Source of the DNA: Micromonospora humi
GTDB taxonomy: Bacteria; Actinomycetota; Actinomycetes; Mycobacteriales; Micromonosporaceae
Reading direction: 5' to 3'
Length of the DNA: 64,000 nt
NCBI RefSeq assembly: GCF_900090105.1
Contig: NZ_FMDM01000001.1
Span: 62,001 to 126,000 of the forward strand
This document shows positions 27,717 to 37,372 of this stretch, one piece after another (within the stretch, counting starts at the first letter, position 1; each line of letters starts with the position of its first letter). The notes under the pieces are model-generated. The model worked only from the letters and a program-made list of their open reading frames with translations, searched no databases and was not told the DNA's origin. A program made the position numbers and the translations under genes.

Positions 27717-29699
27717 TCACACGCCGGTGATCGTCCACATCAGGTTCGTGCTGCCGTCCCAGGTCCACTGCTTGGCCGGGGACCCGGAGGCCACCTGGCC
27801 GCCGCCGTCGAGCACCAGCCCGGTCGCCCGGTTGGCGATCCGGTAGCGACCGCCGCCCTGGTCGGTGAGCTGCCACTGCTGGGTGTTGCCGCCGTTCCAC
27901 GCGGCCTGCTGAGCGCTGGCGCCGTTGGTGGTCTGGCCGAAGCCGTCGACGACCATGCCGTTGGTCCGGTTGACGATCCGGTGGTAGCCGGTGCCCAGGT
28001 CGACCAGCTGCCACTGGAGATTCGTGCTGCCGTCCCAGCTCCACTGCTTGAGCGCCGACCCGGAGGCGACGTTGCCGCCGCTGTCCAGGGCCAGGCCGTT
28101 GGTCACGTTCGTGATCCGCTGCCAGGTGGTCGAGCCGCCGCCCGGCGCGGGGATGGTGCCGTTGAAGGTCAGCTTGAGCACGTAGGCGGGCGCGCTGAAC
28201 GGCGCGGAGGACGAGGGCAGCGTGATCCGCAGGCCGCCGGTGTCCTGGGTACGGGTCGGCAGGTTGACGTAGCTGCCGGCGGTGGACCCGAGCAGTTGCA
28301 CGCCGGCCAGGCTGCTCAGGTTGATCCGGTTCGCCGCCAGCGTGGTGATGGTCACCGAGCTGCCCGGCCAGCCGAGGATCGTCGCGTACAGCACGGTGTT
28401 GGCCTTGTTGCGGGTGAACCGGATGTCCTGCGCGGTGCCGGCGCGCGGCGTGCTGAAGGAGCCGCCGCCCATCTGCGTCGGGCCCTCGCCGAACGTGGTC
28501 CAGGCGCGGGTGGCGTAGACGGACTCGCCGAAGCGGCGTAGGTAGTCGCCGATGCCGAGCAGGATGGTGCGCTGCCCGCTCGGGATGGTGCCGTCGGCCA
28601 TCGGCGCGATGTTGAGCACCATGTTGCCGTTCTTGCTGACCCGGTCCAGCAGCGAGTGCAGCATCTGGTTGAGCGAGTAGTAGCCGATTCCCACCGTGTA
28701 GCACCAGCTCGAACTGCTGATGCTGTCGTCGGTGAGCCAGTAGGGGTCGCGCCGCGCGGCCGGGCCGCCGCGCTCGTAGTCGAAGACCGTCCCGCCGAGA
28801 TCCAGGCCGTCCTTGTAGGTGGCGACGACCTCCTTGTCCCACGCCACCGCCCGGTTGTAGTAGTAGGCCAGGAACCGCAGGCGTTGTGCCTCGCTGATCC
28901 GGGGCAGGTTGAAGTCCTGCCAGATCATGTCCGGCTGGGACTGGTCGATCACCTCGCGCAGCTTGTCGTACCAGAGTTGCTCCTCGGCGGCGGTGCCGAG
29001 CTGACCGTAGAGCTTGCGCAGGCTGGCGTCGGACTGCTGCGGCGCCCACTGGTAGAAGCCGGTGAAGTTGTACGCGTGGTGCATGGCGACCATGACCTTC
29101 ATGCCGCGCGCGCGGATCGCGTCGGTGTGCAGCTTGAGCAGGTCGAGCTTCGGGCCCTTGGCCACCGAGTTCCACTCGTTGACCTGGCTGTTCCACATGG
29201 AGAAGCCGTCGTGGTGCTCGGCGACCGGGCCGGCGAACCTGGCGCCGGCGTCGGCGAAGAGCTGCGCCCACTCGTTGGGGTCGAAGTTGCCGCCGGCGGA
29301 TGTGAGCTTCGGGGCGAACTGGACGAAGGTGCCGGCCTTGTCGCGGGCTCCGTTGATGAAGTTGTGGTAGGGCCAGGCCGCCGGGTCACCGTAGACGGAC
29401 TTGTGGTGGTTGTTCTCGTTCGAGCCGTTGTTGTACATGTTGCGCGGGTACCACTCGTTGGCGTAGGCCGGCACGCTGAACACGCCCCAGTGGAAGTAGA
29501 TGCCGAACTTGGCGTCCTGGAACCACTCGGGCGCGGCCGGATGCTGGCCGACCGACGCCCAGGTCTCGGCGTAGTTCGACGGACCGGGAATGGCGGCGGT
29601 GGCGGGCAGCGGGCGGGCGACTCCGCCGACGGCGACCGCGGCGCCGCCCGCGCCGAGGGCGGCCAGCAGGGCGCGACGGGTGAGGTGGGAGCGGGACAT
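27717..29699 (-). CDS. Secreted GH29 alpha-L-fucosidase with C-terminal RICIN module
   Basis: A 660-residue enzyme that releases alpha-L-fucose. The Tat-type signal TRRALLAALG is followed by the GH29 domain: KFGIYFHWG near 64-72, AEHHDGFSMW near 160-169 and DMIWQDF with the likely nucleophile Asp262. A beta-sandwich region follows, then a three-repeat RICIN lectin domain in the last 140 residues (three Trp-rich repeats ending QWQL/QWQL/MWTI). The acid/base residue cannot be placed by eye. The promoter TTGACG-N18-TAACGT (29749-29778) and the GGAGGG site are clear. None of the arabinose-type operators is present here. Confidence 0.9.
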   Translation of the reverse strand: MSRSHLTRRALLAALGAGGAAVAVGGVARPLPATAAIPGPSNYAETWASVGQHPAAPEWFQDAKFGIYFHWGVFSVPAYANEWYPRNMYNNGSNENNHHKSVYGDPAAWPYHNFINGARDKAGTFVQFAPKLTSAGGNFDPNEWAQLFADAGARFAGPVAEHHDGFSMWNSQVNEWNSVAKGPKLDLLKLHTDAIRARGMKVMVAMHHAYNFTGFYQWAPQQSDASLRKLYGQLGTAAEEQLWYDKLREVIDQSQPDMIWQDFNLPRISEAQRLRFLAYYYNRAVAWDKEVVATYKDGLDLGGTVFDYERGGPAARRDPYWLTDDSISSSSWCYTVGIGYYSLNQMLHSLLDRVSKNGNMVLNIAPMADGTIPSGQRTILLGIGDYLRRFGESVYATRAWTTFGEGPTQMGGGSFSTPRAGTAQDIRFTRNKANTVLYATILGWPGSSVTITTLAANRINLSSLAGVQLLGSTAGSYVNLPTRTQDTGGLRITLPSSSAPFSAPAYVLKLTFNGTIPAPGGGSTTWQRITNVTNGLALDSGGNVASGSALKQWSWDGSTNLQWQLVDLGTGYHRIVNRTNGMVVDGFGQTTNGASAQQAAWNGGNTQQWQLTDQGGGRYRIANRATGLVLDGGGQVASGSPAKQWTWDGSTNLMWTITGV

Positions 29700-29748
29700 G
29701 GCGATCCCTCCGGGGTGGTGGTGAGGGTGCTCGACGGTTAGACATCAG

Positions 29749-29778
29749 ACGTTAGGCGGCTTCATCGTGCGACGTCAA
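29749..29778 (-). promoter_or_regulatory. Fucosidase promoter
   Basis: On the minus strand TTGACG (29773-29778) and TAACGT (29749-29754) are spaced by 18 nt, 49 nt before the ATG. Confidence 0.55.
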
Positions 29779-29917
29779 TGTCTTCGCGCGTCGGCTGTCA
29801 TCGCTCCATGGCGTGATACATCTTATGAATACCCGGACGCTGGGTAGGTGTCGACTCCGGGGGACTCACCGCGCCGCGATGACCGTCGTCGGCCGAAACG
29901 GCCGGCGCAGAGGCGCC

Positions 29918-30217
29918 TCAGCCGCTGCGCACCGTCGTGAGGTCGGCCAGCCCGGAGATGGTGAGCAGCGGCTCCAGCAGCGGGCCGGCGACCAGCGCGA
30001 TGCGCTCGGCGTGCGGGAACAGCACCGCCAGGCCGGCGCTGTCCAGGTATTCCACCTCGGTCAGGTCCACCACGAGCGGGTCGCCGTCGGGGCGTACCGC
30101 GTCGTCCAGCGCGGCGCCGAATGCGGCCGCGTTGCTCATGTCGATCTCACCGACCGCGGTCAGCACGCGGGTGCCGTCGGGGCCACCGCTGGTGCTGAGC
30201 TTCAGAGCCGTACTCAT
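29918..30217 (-). CDS. STAS-domain anti-anti-sigma factor
   Basis: A 99-residue SpoIIAA/RsbV-like protein. EYLDSAGLAVLF holds the phosphorylatable Ser. When dephosphorylated, such proteins release a sigma factor from its anti-sigma partner. The ATG overlaps the stop of the giant hybrid kinase gene by 4 nt (ATGA), so the two are translated together. The hybrid protein contains both an RsbW-type kinase-like ATPase and a SpoIIE-type phosphatase, the two enzymes expected to set this protein's phosphorylation state. Confidence 0.9.
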   Translation of the reverse strand: MSTALKLSTSGGPDGTRVLTAVGEIDMSNAAAFGAALDDAVRPDGDPLVVDLTEVEYLDSAGLAVLFPHAERIALVAGPLLEPLLTISGLADLTTVRSG

Positions 30218-33200
30218 CGGATGATCCTTGCCTGCATGTCGACGGTCGTGCCGGTGACGCCCGGCGTCACGGTGATGCTGTCCATGAGAGCACGCATCAG
30301 GACCAACCCTCGACCCCGGCTCGGGTCCGCCGGGCGGTTCTGGTCCCGCCAGTGCCCGCTGTCGGTGACGCTCACCCGCAGCGCGTCGGCGGTGGCGGCG
30401 GCGCGCAGCCGGATCCGGCCGCCGGGCTTGTCCCGGTGGCCGTGCTCGATGGCGTTGGCGCACGCCTCACCGGCGGCCACCAGGACGTTGTAGGAGTGCG
30501 CCGGCGCCAGGCCGCACCGGTCCAGCCAGCCGCGCAGCGCGGTGCGGACCTCGGCCAGGCGCGACGACTCGGCGGGGAAGTCCAGCTCCAGCGGCCCCGG
30601 GTGGCGGTAGAGCAGCAGGGCCACGTCGTCGTCGTACCCGCCGTCCGGGGTGAGCCGGTCCATCACCTCGCTGGCCAGGGCGTCGACCGGGATGGACCGG
30701 CCCTCCTGGAGGGTGGCGGTGGCCCGGTCGATGCCGGCGGTCAGCGGCTGGCGGCGCCGCTCGACGAGGCCGTCGGTGTAGAGCATCAGGGTCGCCCGGG
30801 CCGGCACCGTGGCCTCGGCTTCCGGGCGGTCCCGTCCGGTGCGGACCGCGAGCGGCCGGGAGCGGCCCTGGTCGAGGAACACGGGCGTGCCGTCCGGATG
30901 CACCACGATGGCCGGCGGGTGCCCGGCGCTGGAGTAGCGCAGCCGGCCGGTGGCCGGATCGAGCACGCCGCAGAAGACCGTGGCGCACTGCGCGCCCGGG
31001 AGCATCGCGGCGAACCGGTCCAGGGCCGCCAGCGTCCGGCCCGGGCTGGCGTCCTGGAGCAGCAGTGCCCGGCAGGCACTGCGCAACTGCCCCATCACGG
31101 TCGCGGCCCGCAGGCCGTGGCCCACACAGTCGCCGACCACGATCCCGATCCGCCCGTCCGGCAGTTCGACGGTGTCGTACCAGTCGCCGCCGACCTTGAG
31201 CGGAAGGGTGGCGGGGGCGTAGCGCACGGCGAAGCCGGCCGGCAGTTGGGCCGGGCCGAGGATCGCCCGCTGCAGGGCCAGGGCGGTCTCCCGCTGCTGG
31301 TCGATCTGGTGCACGCGGTGCAGTCCCTGACCGACGTGGCCGGCGAGCAGCGCCAGCAGCGTCTGGTCCTGCTCGGTGAAGGGCCGCTTCTCGTCCAGGT
31401 CGATCCAGAGCGCCATCGTGCCGTCCGGGTGCTCCACCGCGATGCCCGCGCCGTGTGCCCGGGTCGCCACCGGCGTCAGCAGCGGCGTGTCGCGCAGCGC
31501 GAGCAGCGCCTGGCGGCGCGCGTCCGGCAGTGACTCCCAGCGCAGCGCCGGATCGGTCGCGGTGACGTCGGGGTCGGGTGAGTCGCCGAAGACGGCGGTG
31601 ACCACGGCGGTGGCCCGCCACAGTTTGCGCATCTCGTCCAGCACCCCGTGCAGGGCGCCGGCGAGATCCTCCGCCTGGGACAGGCGCATGCTCAGCCCGG
31701 CCAGCGCGGTCTCACGCTGCACCGCGTAGTGCTCGGCGGTCACGTCGCGGAACGTCCCCACGATCACCCGGCGACCGGTGTCCGGATCGTCGACCTGGTT
31801 GAACGCGGCCGCGATCCAGAGCCGGTGCCCGTTGCGGTGCGTCACCGGCACGGTGTACGTGCCCTGGGTCTGCCCGAGCAGCACGGAGAACGCGGCGGAG
31901 ACCTGACGGTGTGCCTCGGGTTCGGCCTTCGGGTCCGGCCACCACGGCTGCTGCGTCGACCGGTACGGCAGCCCTTCCGGCCCGTAGCCGAGGATGTCGG
32001 TGAACGCCGCGTTGATCTCCACGACCGCGCCGTCGGAGTCGCAGATGAAGAACGCCTCCTGCAACGAGTCGATCAGCGCGGTGCGCCAGCGGGCGTGGTG
32101 GTTGCGCAGCCGGGCCAGCTCCACGTTGGCCCGTACCCGGGCCAGCAACTCGGCGGCCGGGAACGGCTTGACCAGATAGTCGTCGGCGCCGGCCTCCAAC
32201 CCCTCGATCGAGGCCTCCTCACCGGCCCGGGCGGAGAGCAGCAGCACCGGCGTGCCGGCGGTCCGCGGGTCGGCCCGCAGCGCCGCCACCAGTTGCAGGC
32301 CGTCGAGTCGCGGCATCATCACGTCGCTGACCACCAGGTCGGGGGTGTACGTGCGGGCGGCCTCCAGGGCCGCCTGACCGTCGGCGACGGTGTGCACCCG
32401 GTGCCCGGCGGAGCGCAGCAGGCGGGTGAGGTACTCGCGCATGTCGGCGTTGTCGTCGGCGACCAGGACCCGGGTCGCGACCTGGCCCGACAGGGCGGGC
32501 GTCGGCCCGTCGACCGGCGCCGGGTCGTCCGGGACCATCCCCGCGGCCGGGTCGGTCGGTAGCCAGCGCAGCGCCTCCTGCACGAACGGCTCGGCGGAGA
32601 CCGGGGCCCGGCCGGCGCCGGCCGGGGCGAGGGCGTCGGCGGGCAGGTGGGCGACGCCGAGCGGCAGCCGGACCGTGAACTCGGTGCCGCGCTCGGGCGC
32701 GCTGGTGGCGGTGATGGTGCCGCCGTGCAGCCCGACCAGCTCCTTGACCAGCGCCAGGCCGATCCCGCTGCCCTCGTCGGACCGGGACCGGGCGTTCTCG
32801 ATCCGGTGGAACCGCTCGAACAGCCGGGGCATCTCGTCCGCGGCGACGCCGATGCCGGTGTCGGCCACCCGCAGCACGGCCTGCCCGTCCTCGGCGCGCA
32901 GCACCACCCGGACGGTGCCGTCGAAGGTGAACTTCAACGCGTTGCTCAGCAGGTTGAGCACCACCTTCTCCCACATCGCCGGGTCGATGTGCACCGGCTG
33001 GGGCAGCGGTCGGCAGTCGACCTCGAAGACGAGGCCGGCGCGTTCGATCGCGGAGCGGAAGACGCTGGCCAGGTCGGCGGTGACCGCGGCCAGGTCCACC
33101 GGCTGGTAGCGGGCCTGCATCCGCCCGGCCTCGATGCGGGAGAAGTCGAGCAGGCTGTTGACCAGCTTGCCCAGGCGCAGCCCGTTGCGGCGGACGACCT

Positions 33201-34371
33201 CCAGCTCCTCGCGGGTCCGCTCGTCGGCGTCCCGCAGCCGGCCGCGCAGCTCGTCCACGGGCCCCATGATCAGCGTCAGCGGGGTGCGGAACTCGTGGCT
33301 GATGTTGGAGAAGAACGTGGTCTTCGCCCGGTCCAGCTCGGCCAGCTCCTCGGCCCGCCGCTGCTGGGCCTGGTAGCTGCGGGCGCTGGCGATCCCGGTG
33401 GCCACGTGGCCGGCGGTCAGCTCCACGAAACCGCGGTAGCCGTCGTCGAGTTCGCGGTAGCGGTTCAGCCCGGCCACCAGGAAGCCGTACGGCGTGCCGC
33501 CCTGCTGGCGCAGCGGCACCAGCAGGGCCTGGACCGGCGGGTCCGGCCAGCCGCCGGTCGGCAGGTCGGCGAACCCGTCGCCGTCCAGCGGCACCAGGAC
33601 CGGCTCGCCCTCGCACAGGGTCCGCGTCGGCCAGCGGGCCCCCGGGTCGTCGGGCGACAGCGTCGCCGGGGCCGCCGGGTGGCCGGCGGTGACGCCGGTC
33701 GCCTCCGCCAGCCGCGCCGCACCGTCGTCGCCGAACAGGTACGTCAGCGTGAACGGCAGGTCCCACGGGTTGCGCCCGAGCTGGCGGCCGGCGAAGGCGA
33801 GCGTCTCCTGCTCGGTGCGGATCACGCTCGGGTCCGAGCCGAGGTCCCGCAGGGTGGCCATCCGCCGTTCGCCGATGACCCGCTCGGTCTCCTCGCTGAC
33901 CACGCAGAGCATCCCGACCAGCGCCCCGTCGTCGTCGCGCAGCGGGCTGTAGGAGAACGTGTGGTAGGTCTCCTCCCGGTAGTCGGAGCGCTCCAGGAAC
34001 AGCAGCAGCCCCTCGTCCCAGGTGGCCGCGCCGGTGCGCAGCACGGTGTCGATCCGCGGGCCGATGTCGTCCCAGATCTCCGCCCACACCTCGTTCGCCG
34101 GCCGGCCCAGCGCCCACGGGTACTTGCGGCCCAGCGTGTCGCGCCGGTAGGCGGCGTTGCAGAAGAAGGTCAGCTCGGGGCCCCAGGCCATCCACATCGG
34201 GAAGCGGGAGGAGAGCAGGATGCGCACCGCGGTGCGCAGGCTCTGCGGCCAGCCGTCGGGCGGCCCCAGCGGATGGTTGGACCAGTCGACCCGGGCCAGA
34301 TCCGGGCCGATCTCGCCGTCGACGGCGAACACGTCGGCACGTGTCCGCGGGTCGGTGCCAGCGCCGGTCAT
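30214..34371 (-). CDS. Hybrid histidine kinase/SpoIIE phosphatase/RsbW-like ATPase
   Basis: A 1385-residue cytoplasmic signalling protein without membrane segments. Domains in order: PAS-like (about 25-165), GAF (about 175-335), HisKA with SNISHEFRTPL (His359), HATPase_c (N-box about 474-481, DTGIGV, GSGIGLALVK), receiver (Asp683 in VVSDVMMPRLDG), PAS (about 765-885), GAF (about 890-1025), SpoIIE/PP2C (GGDWYDTVEL, VGDCVGHGL, LMLYTDGLVE, DDDVALL; about 1030-1260), and a C-terminal RsbW-like HATPase (about 1265-1385, GEACANAIEHGH). It joins a phosphorelay and a partner-switching module in one chain and is coupled to the STAS gene. ATG at 34371 is the first Met where homology starts. Confidence 0.93.
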   Translation of the reverse strand: MTGAGTDPRTRADVFAVDGEIGPDLARVDWSNHPLGPPDGWPQSLRTAVRILLSSRFPMWMAWGPELTFFCNAAYRRDTLGRKYPWALGRPANEVWAEIWDDIGPRIDTVLRTGAATWDEGLLLFLERSDYREETYHTFSYSPLRDDDGALVGMLCVVSEETERVIGERRMATLRDLGSDPSVIRTEQETLAFAGRQLGRNPWDLPFTLTYLFGDDGAARLAEATGVTAGHPAAPATLSPDDPGARWPTRTLCEGEPVLVPLDGDGFADLPTGGWPDPPVQALLVPLRQQGGTPYGFLVAGLNRYRELDDGYRGFVELTAGHVATGIASARSYQAQQRRAEELAELDRAKTTFFSNISHEFRTPLTLIMGPVDELRGRLRDADERTREELEVVRRNGLRLGKLVNSLLDFSRIEAGRMQARYQPVDLAAVTADLASVFRSAIERAGLVFEVDCRPLPQPVHIDPAMWEKVVLNLLSNALKFTFDGTVRVVLRAEDGQAVLRVADTGIGVAADEMPRLFERFHRIENARSRSDEGSGIGLALVKELVGLHGGTITATSAPERGTEFTVRLPLGVAHLPADALAPAGAGRAPVSAEPFVQEALRWLPTDPAAGMVPDDPAPVDGPTPALSGQVATRVLVADDNADMREYLTRLLRSAGHRVHTVADGQAALEAARTYTPDLVVSDVMMPRLDGLQLVAALRADPRTAGTPVLLLSARAGEEASIEGLEAGADDYLVKPFPAAELLARVRANVELARLRNHHARWRTALIDSLQEAFFICDSDGAVVEINAAFTDILGYGPEGLPYRSTQQPWWPDPKAEPEAHRQVSAAFSVLLGQTQGTYTVPVTHRNGHRLWIAAAFNQVDDPDTGRRVIVGTFRDVTAEHYAVQRETALAGLSMRLSQAEDLAGALHGVLDEMRKLWRATAVVTAVFGDSPDPDVTATDPALRWESLPDARRQALLALRDTPLLTPVATRAHGAGIAVEHPDGTMALWIDLDEKRPFTEQDQTLLALLAGHVGQGLHRVHQIDQQRETALALQRAILGPAQLPAGFAVRYAPATLPLKVGGDWYDTVELPDGRIGIVVGDCVGHGLRAATVMGQLRSACRALLLQDASPGRTLAALDRFAAMLPGAQCATVFCGVLDPATGRLRYSSAGHPPAIVVHPDGTPVFLDQGRSRPLAVRTGRDRPEAEATVPARATLMLYTDGLVERRRQPLTAGIDRATATLQEGRSIPVDALASEVMDRLTPDGGYDDDVALLLYRHPGPLELDFPAESSRLAEVRTALRGWLDRCGLAPAHSYNVLVAAGEACANAIEHGHRDKPGGRIRLRAAATADALRVSVTDSGHWRDQNRPADPSRGRGLVLMRALMDSITVTPGVTGTTVDMQARIIR

Positions 34372-34590
34372 CGCCCGAGTCTCCCTCACCGCATCGGATC
34401 CCGCTCGTCCAGGTCGTGGCGCCACCCAGGGCGGCACATGCGGACACCAGCGGCACTGCGCTGCCCGACCGGCCTCCCGGGTAGCTCTCCGCGGTGGTCT
34501 TGCCCCCGATGCGTCCCGGTCATGCCGGCGGCCGAGGTCGGGAGTGCCACATTTCCGTCGCGCCGGCCGACCGGCGGGGGACACAGCAAA

Positions 34591-34612
34591 GGCAGGGAGA
34601 GACCTCCCTGCC
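34591..34612. terminator. Hairpin upstream of the rifamycin element
   Basis: GGCAGGGAG and CTCCCTGCC form perfect 9-bp arms around AGAC. It lies between divergent genes, so it is not an ordinary terminator; it may insulate the two promoters. Confidence 0.45.
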
Positions 34613-34635
34613 ACTTCTAACGTATATCGCAACCG

Positions 34636-34654
34636 GGGGCTTGTGGCAAGACCC
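34636..34654 (+). promoter_or_regulatory. Rifamycin-associated element (RAE)-like inverted repeat
   Basis: GGGGCTTGTGGCAAGACCC is a 19-bp inverted repeat (arms GGGGCTTG/CAAGACCC, one mismatch). It matches what I recall of the RAE, a conserved element upstream of rifamycin-inactivating genes in actinomycetes. CAGAAT at 34666-34671 is a possible -10. Confidence 0.75.
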
Positions 34655-34715
34655 GGGTGGTGCCGCAGAATCGTCGGCCGGACGTGGTTCGAGCTGGGAA
34701 AACGGGGGGCACGTG

Positions 34716-37310
34716 ATGGCCGGACGGTACGTGGTGGGGTTCGACGAGGTCGACGAGACGCAGGTCGCGCTCGTCGGCGGCAAGGGCGCCCACCTGGGGG
34801 CGTTGTCCCGCACCGACGGGGTGCGCGTACCGGTCGGCTTCTGCGTCACGACGGACGCGTTCCGGCAGGTCGTCGCGGGCGTCCCGGCGCTCGACGAGCG
34901 ACTCGACCGGCTCGCCCGGCTCGGGCCGGACGACCGGGAGGCGATCCGCGCGCTCAGCGCGGAGATCCGCCGCGCCGTCGAGGAGGCGGCGGTTCCCGGC
35001 GACGTCGCGACGGCGATCGCCGCCGCGACGGCCGACCTGGGCGCGCACGACGCCTTCGCGGTCCGTTCCAGCGCCACGGCGGAGGACCTGCCCACGGCCT
35101 CGTTCGCCGGGCAGCAGGACACCTACCTCAACGTGGTCGGTCCGGAGGCGGTCCTCGCCCACGTCGGCAGGTGCTGGGCGTCGCTGTTCACCGAGCGGGC
35201 CGTGAGCTACCGCCTCCGCAACGGCATCGACCACCGCGCCGTGCGGATGGCCGTGGTCGTGCAGCGGATGGTCCACCCGGACGCGGCCGGGATCCTCTTC
35301 ACCGCCGACCCGGTCACCGGCAACCGGACGGTCTCGTCGGTGGACGCCGGTTTCGGGCTCGGTGAGGCGCTGGTCGCCGGCCTGGTGAACCCGGACGTGT
35401 TCACGGTGCGCGACGACGCGGTCGTCACCCGGACGATCGCCGCCAAGCGGGTCGCCGTGCACGCCGTGCCGGGCGGTGGGACGCGGGTGACCGAGGTCGA
35501 CCCGGCCCGCCGGGAGCAGCCGGCGCTCACCGACGCGCAGGTGCTGCGGCTGGTCCGGCTCGGCCGGCGGATCGAGGCCCGGTTCGGTCGCCCGCAGGAC
35601 GTCGAGTGGGCCCTGGTCGACGGCGACTTCCAGATCCTGCAGAGCCGGCCGATCACCACCCTGTTCCCGGTCCCGGCGGTCGACGACGGGGAGAAGCACG
35701 TCTACCTCTCCGTCGGCCACCAGCAGATGATGACCGACGCGATGAGACCGCTGGGGCTGTCGATGTGGCAACGGACCGCCATGGCGCCCATGCACTCCGC
35801 CGGCGGTCGGCTCTTCGTCGACGCCACCCGGCACCTGGCCACCCCGGCCGGCCGCGCCGCGTTCCTGAATCTCATGACCCGGTCCGACCCGCTGACCCGG
35901 GACGCGCTGGAGACGGTCCTGGAGCGCGGCGACGTCGTGCCGACGCTGCCGGACACGGGACCCGCCGGCCCCCCGGCCGGCCTCCCGCCGGCGACGATCG
36001 AGACGGATCCGGCCATCGTCGCGGCGCTGATCGAGGGGAGCCGGGACAGCATCGCCGCGCTGCGGCGCGACATCCGTACCCGGTCCGGTCCGGCGCTCTT
36101 CGACTTCCTGACCGAGGCGTTCGAGGAACACAAGCGGGTCCTCACCGACCCGGTCAGCATCCAGGCGATCATGGCCGGGATGGAAGCCACCTGGTGGCTC
36201 AACGACAAGCTGGGCGAGTGGCTGGGCGAGCCGAACGCCGCCGACACGCTGACGCTCTCCGCCCCCGGCAACGTCACCTCGGAGATGGGGCTGGCGCTCC
36301 TCGACGTCGCCGACGTGATCCGCCCGCATCCGGAGGTGGTGGCGTTCCTGCGTGACGTCGGGGACGGGGACTTCCTCGACGAGCTGCCGAAGCTCCCCGG
36401 CGGGAGCGAGGCGCGCGCCGCCGTCGAGGACTACCTCGACCGGTACGGCATGCGGTGCGTCGGCGAGATCGACATCACCCGGCCGCGGTGGAGCGAGCAA
36501 CCGGCCACCCTCGTACCGCTGATCCTCGACCACGTCCGCACCTTCGCCCCGGGCGAGTCCCGGCGGCGCTTCGCGCAGGGGCAGCGGGCGGCGGAGCGCA
36601 AGGCCGAGGAGGTGCTGGCCCGGCTGCGGGCGCTGCCGGACGGCGAGCGCAAGGCCGACGAGACCCGGCGCATGATCGACCGGGTGCGGACCTTCATCGG
36701 CTACCGGGAGTACCCCAAGTACGACATCATCAGCCGCTACTTCGCCTACCGGCAGGCGTTGACGGCGGAGGCCGACCGGCTCGTCCGGACCGGCGTGCTC
36801 GCCGACCGGGAGGACGCCTTCTTCCTGACCTTCGACGAGTTCCGCGACGCGGTGCGCACGCGGCGGGTGGACGCGCGGCTCGTCCGCGAGCGCCGGGACG
36901 CGTTCCGGTGGCACCGGACGTTGACGCCGCCGCGCGTGCTCACCTCCGACGGCGAGGCGTTGGCCGGGGCGTACCGGCGCGACGACGTGCCGAGCGGCGC
37001 CCTGGTCGGGCTGCCGGTCTCGCACGGGACCGTCGAGGGGCGGGCCCGGGTCGTGCTGGACCTGGCCCGCGCCGACCTGGCACCGGGCGACATCCTGGTC
37101 ACCGCCCACACCGACCCCAGCTGGACGCCCCTGTTCGTGGCCGTGGCCGGTCTGGTGACCGAGGTCGGCGGCCAGATGACCCACGGCGCGGTGATCGCCC
37201 GGGAGTACGGCCTGCCGGCCGTGGTGAACGTGCCGGACGCCACCCGCCTGATCGCCGACGGCCGGCGGATCCGGGTGCACGGCTCCGCCGGCTACGTCGA
37301 ACTGTTGTGA
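34716..37310 (+). CDS. rph: Rifamycin phosphotransferase
   Basis: An 864-residue enzyme that inactivates rifamycins by phosphorylation using ATP, giving AMP and phosphate. An ATP-grasp domain (start VGGKGAHLG, residues 1 to about 315) and a central drug-binding domain (with the diagnostic VGHQQMMTDAMRPLGLS) precede the swivelling His domain GGQMTHGAVIAREYG with His823. Listerial Rph uses the equivalent His825, so length and site agree. It is distinct from PEP synthase, whose motif is CHA rather than THG. ATG at 34716 follows GGGGGG; a GTG lies 3 nt earlier. The RAE-like element upstream supports induction by rifamycin. Confidence 0.95.
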   Translation: MAGRYVVGFDEVDETQVALVGGKGAHLGALSRTDGVRVPVGFCVTTDAFRQVVAGVPALDERLDRLARLGPDDREAIRALSAEIRRAVEEAAVPGDVATAIAAATADLGAHDAFAVRSSATAEDLPTASFAGQQDTYLNVVGPEAVLAHVGRCWASLFTERAVSYRLRNGIDHRAVRMAVVVQRMVHPDAAGILFTADPVTGNRTVSSVDAGFGLGEALVAGLVNPDVFTVRDDAVVTRTIAAKRVAVHAVPGGGTRVTEVDPARREQPALTDAQVLRLVRLGRRIEARFGRPQDVEWALVDGDFQILQSRPITTLFPVPAVDDGEKHVYLSVGHQQMMTDAMRPLGLSMWQRTAMAPMHSAGGRLFVDATRHLATPAGRAAFLNLMTRSDPLTRDALETVLERGDVVPTLPDTGPAGPPAGLPPATIETDPAIVAALIEGSRDSIAALRRDIRTRSGPALFDFLTEAFEEHKRVLTDPVSIQAIMAGMEATWWLNDKLGEWLGEPNAADTLTLSAPGNVTSEMGLALLDVADVIRPHPEVVAFLRDVGDGDFLDELPKLPGGSEARAAVEDYLDRYGMRCVGEIDITRPRWSEQPATLVPLILDHVRTFAPGESRRRFAQGQRAAERKAEEVLARLRALPDGERKADETRRMIDRVRTFIGYREYPKYDIISRYFAYRQALTAEADRLVRTGVLADREDAFFLTFDEFRDAVRTRRVDARLVRERRDAFRWHRTLTPPRVLTSDGEALAGAYRRDDVPSGALVGLPVSHGTVEGRARVVLDLARADLAPGDILVTAHTDPSWTPLFVAVAGLVTEVGGQMTHGAVIAREYGLPAVVNVPDATRLIADGRRIRVHGSAGYVELL

Positions 37311-37332
37311 CCCACCGGAGCACCCGGCGGGA

Positions 37333-37364
37333 CGGCCGCCGCCCGCCCGGGCGGGCGGCGGCCG
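37333..37364. terminator. rph/GH54 convergent terminator
   Basis: A perfect 32-bp G/C palindrome lies between the stop codons of the convergent genes. Confidence 0.8.
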
Positions 37365-37372
37365 CGTCGCTC

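Larger units (their letters stand above)
34372..34715. other. 344-bp intergenic region between the hybrid kinase and rph
   Basis: I see no gene here. It holds a hairpin at 34591-34612, a 19-bp inverted repeat at 34636-34654 and the rph promoter and ribosome-binding site. The first 200 bp, upstream of the kinase gene on the minus strand, show no clear promoter. Confidence 0.6.

Noticed and set aside
34591..34612. Riboswitch for rph
   Set aside because: A single perfect hairpin without a conserved core; it lies upstream of the likely promoter, so it would not be in the rph transcript.
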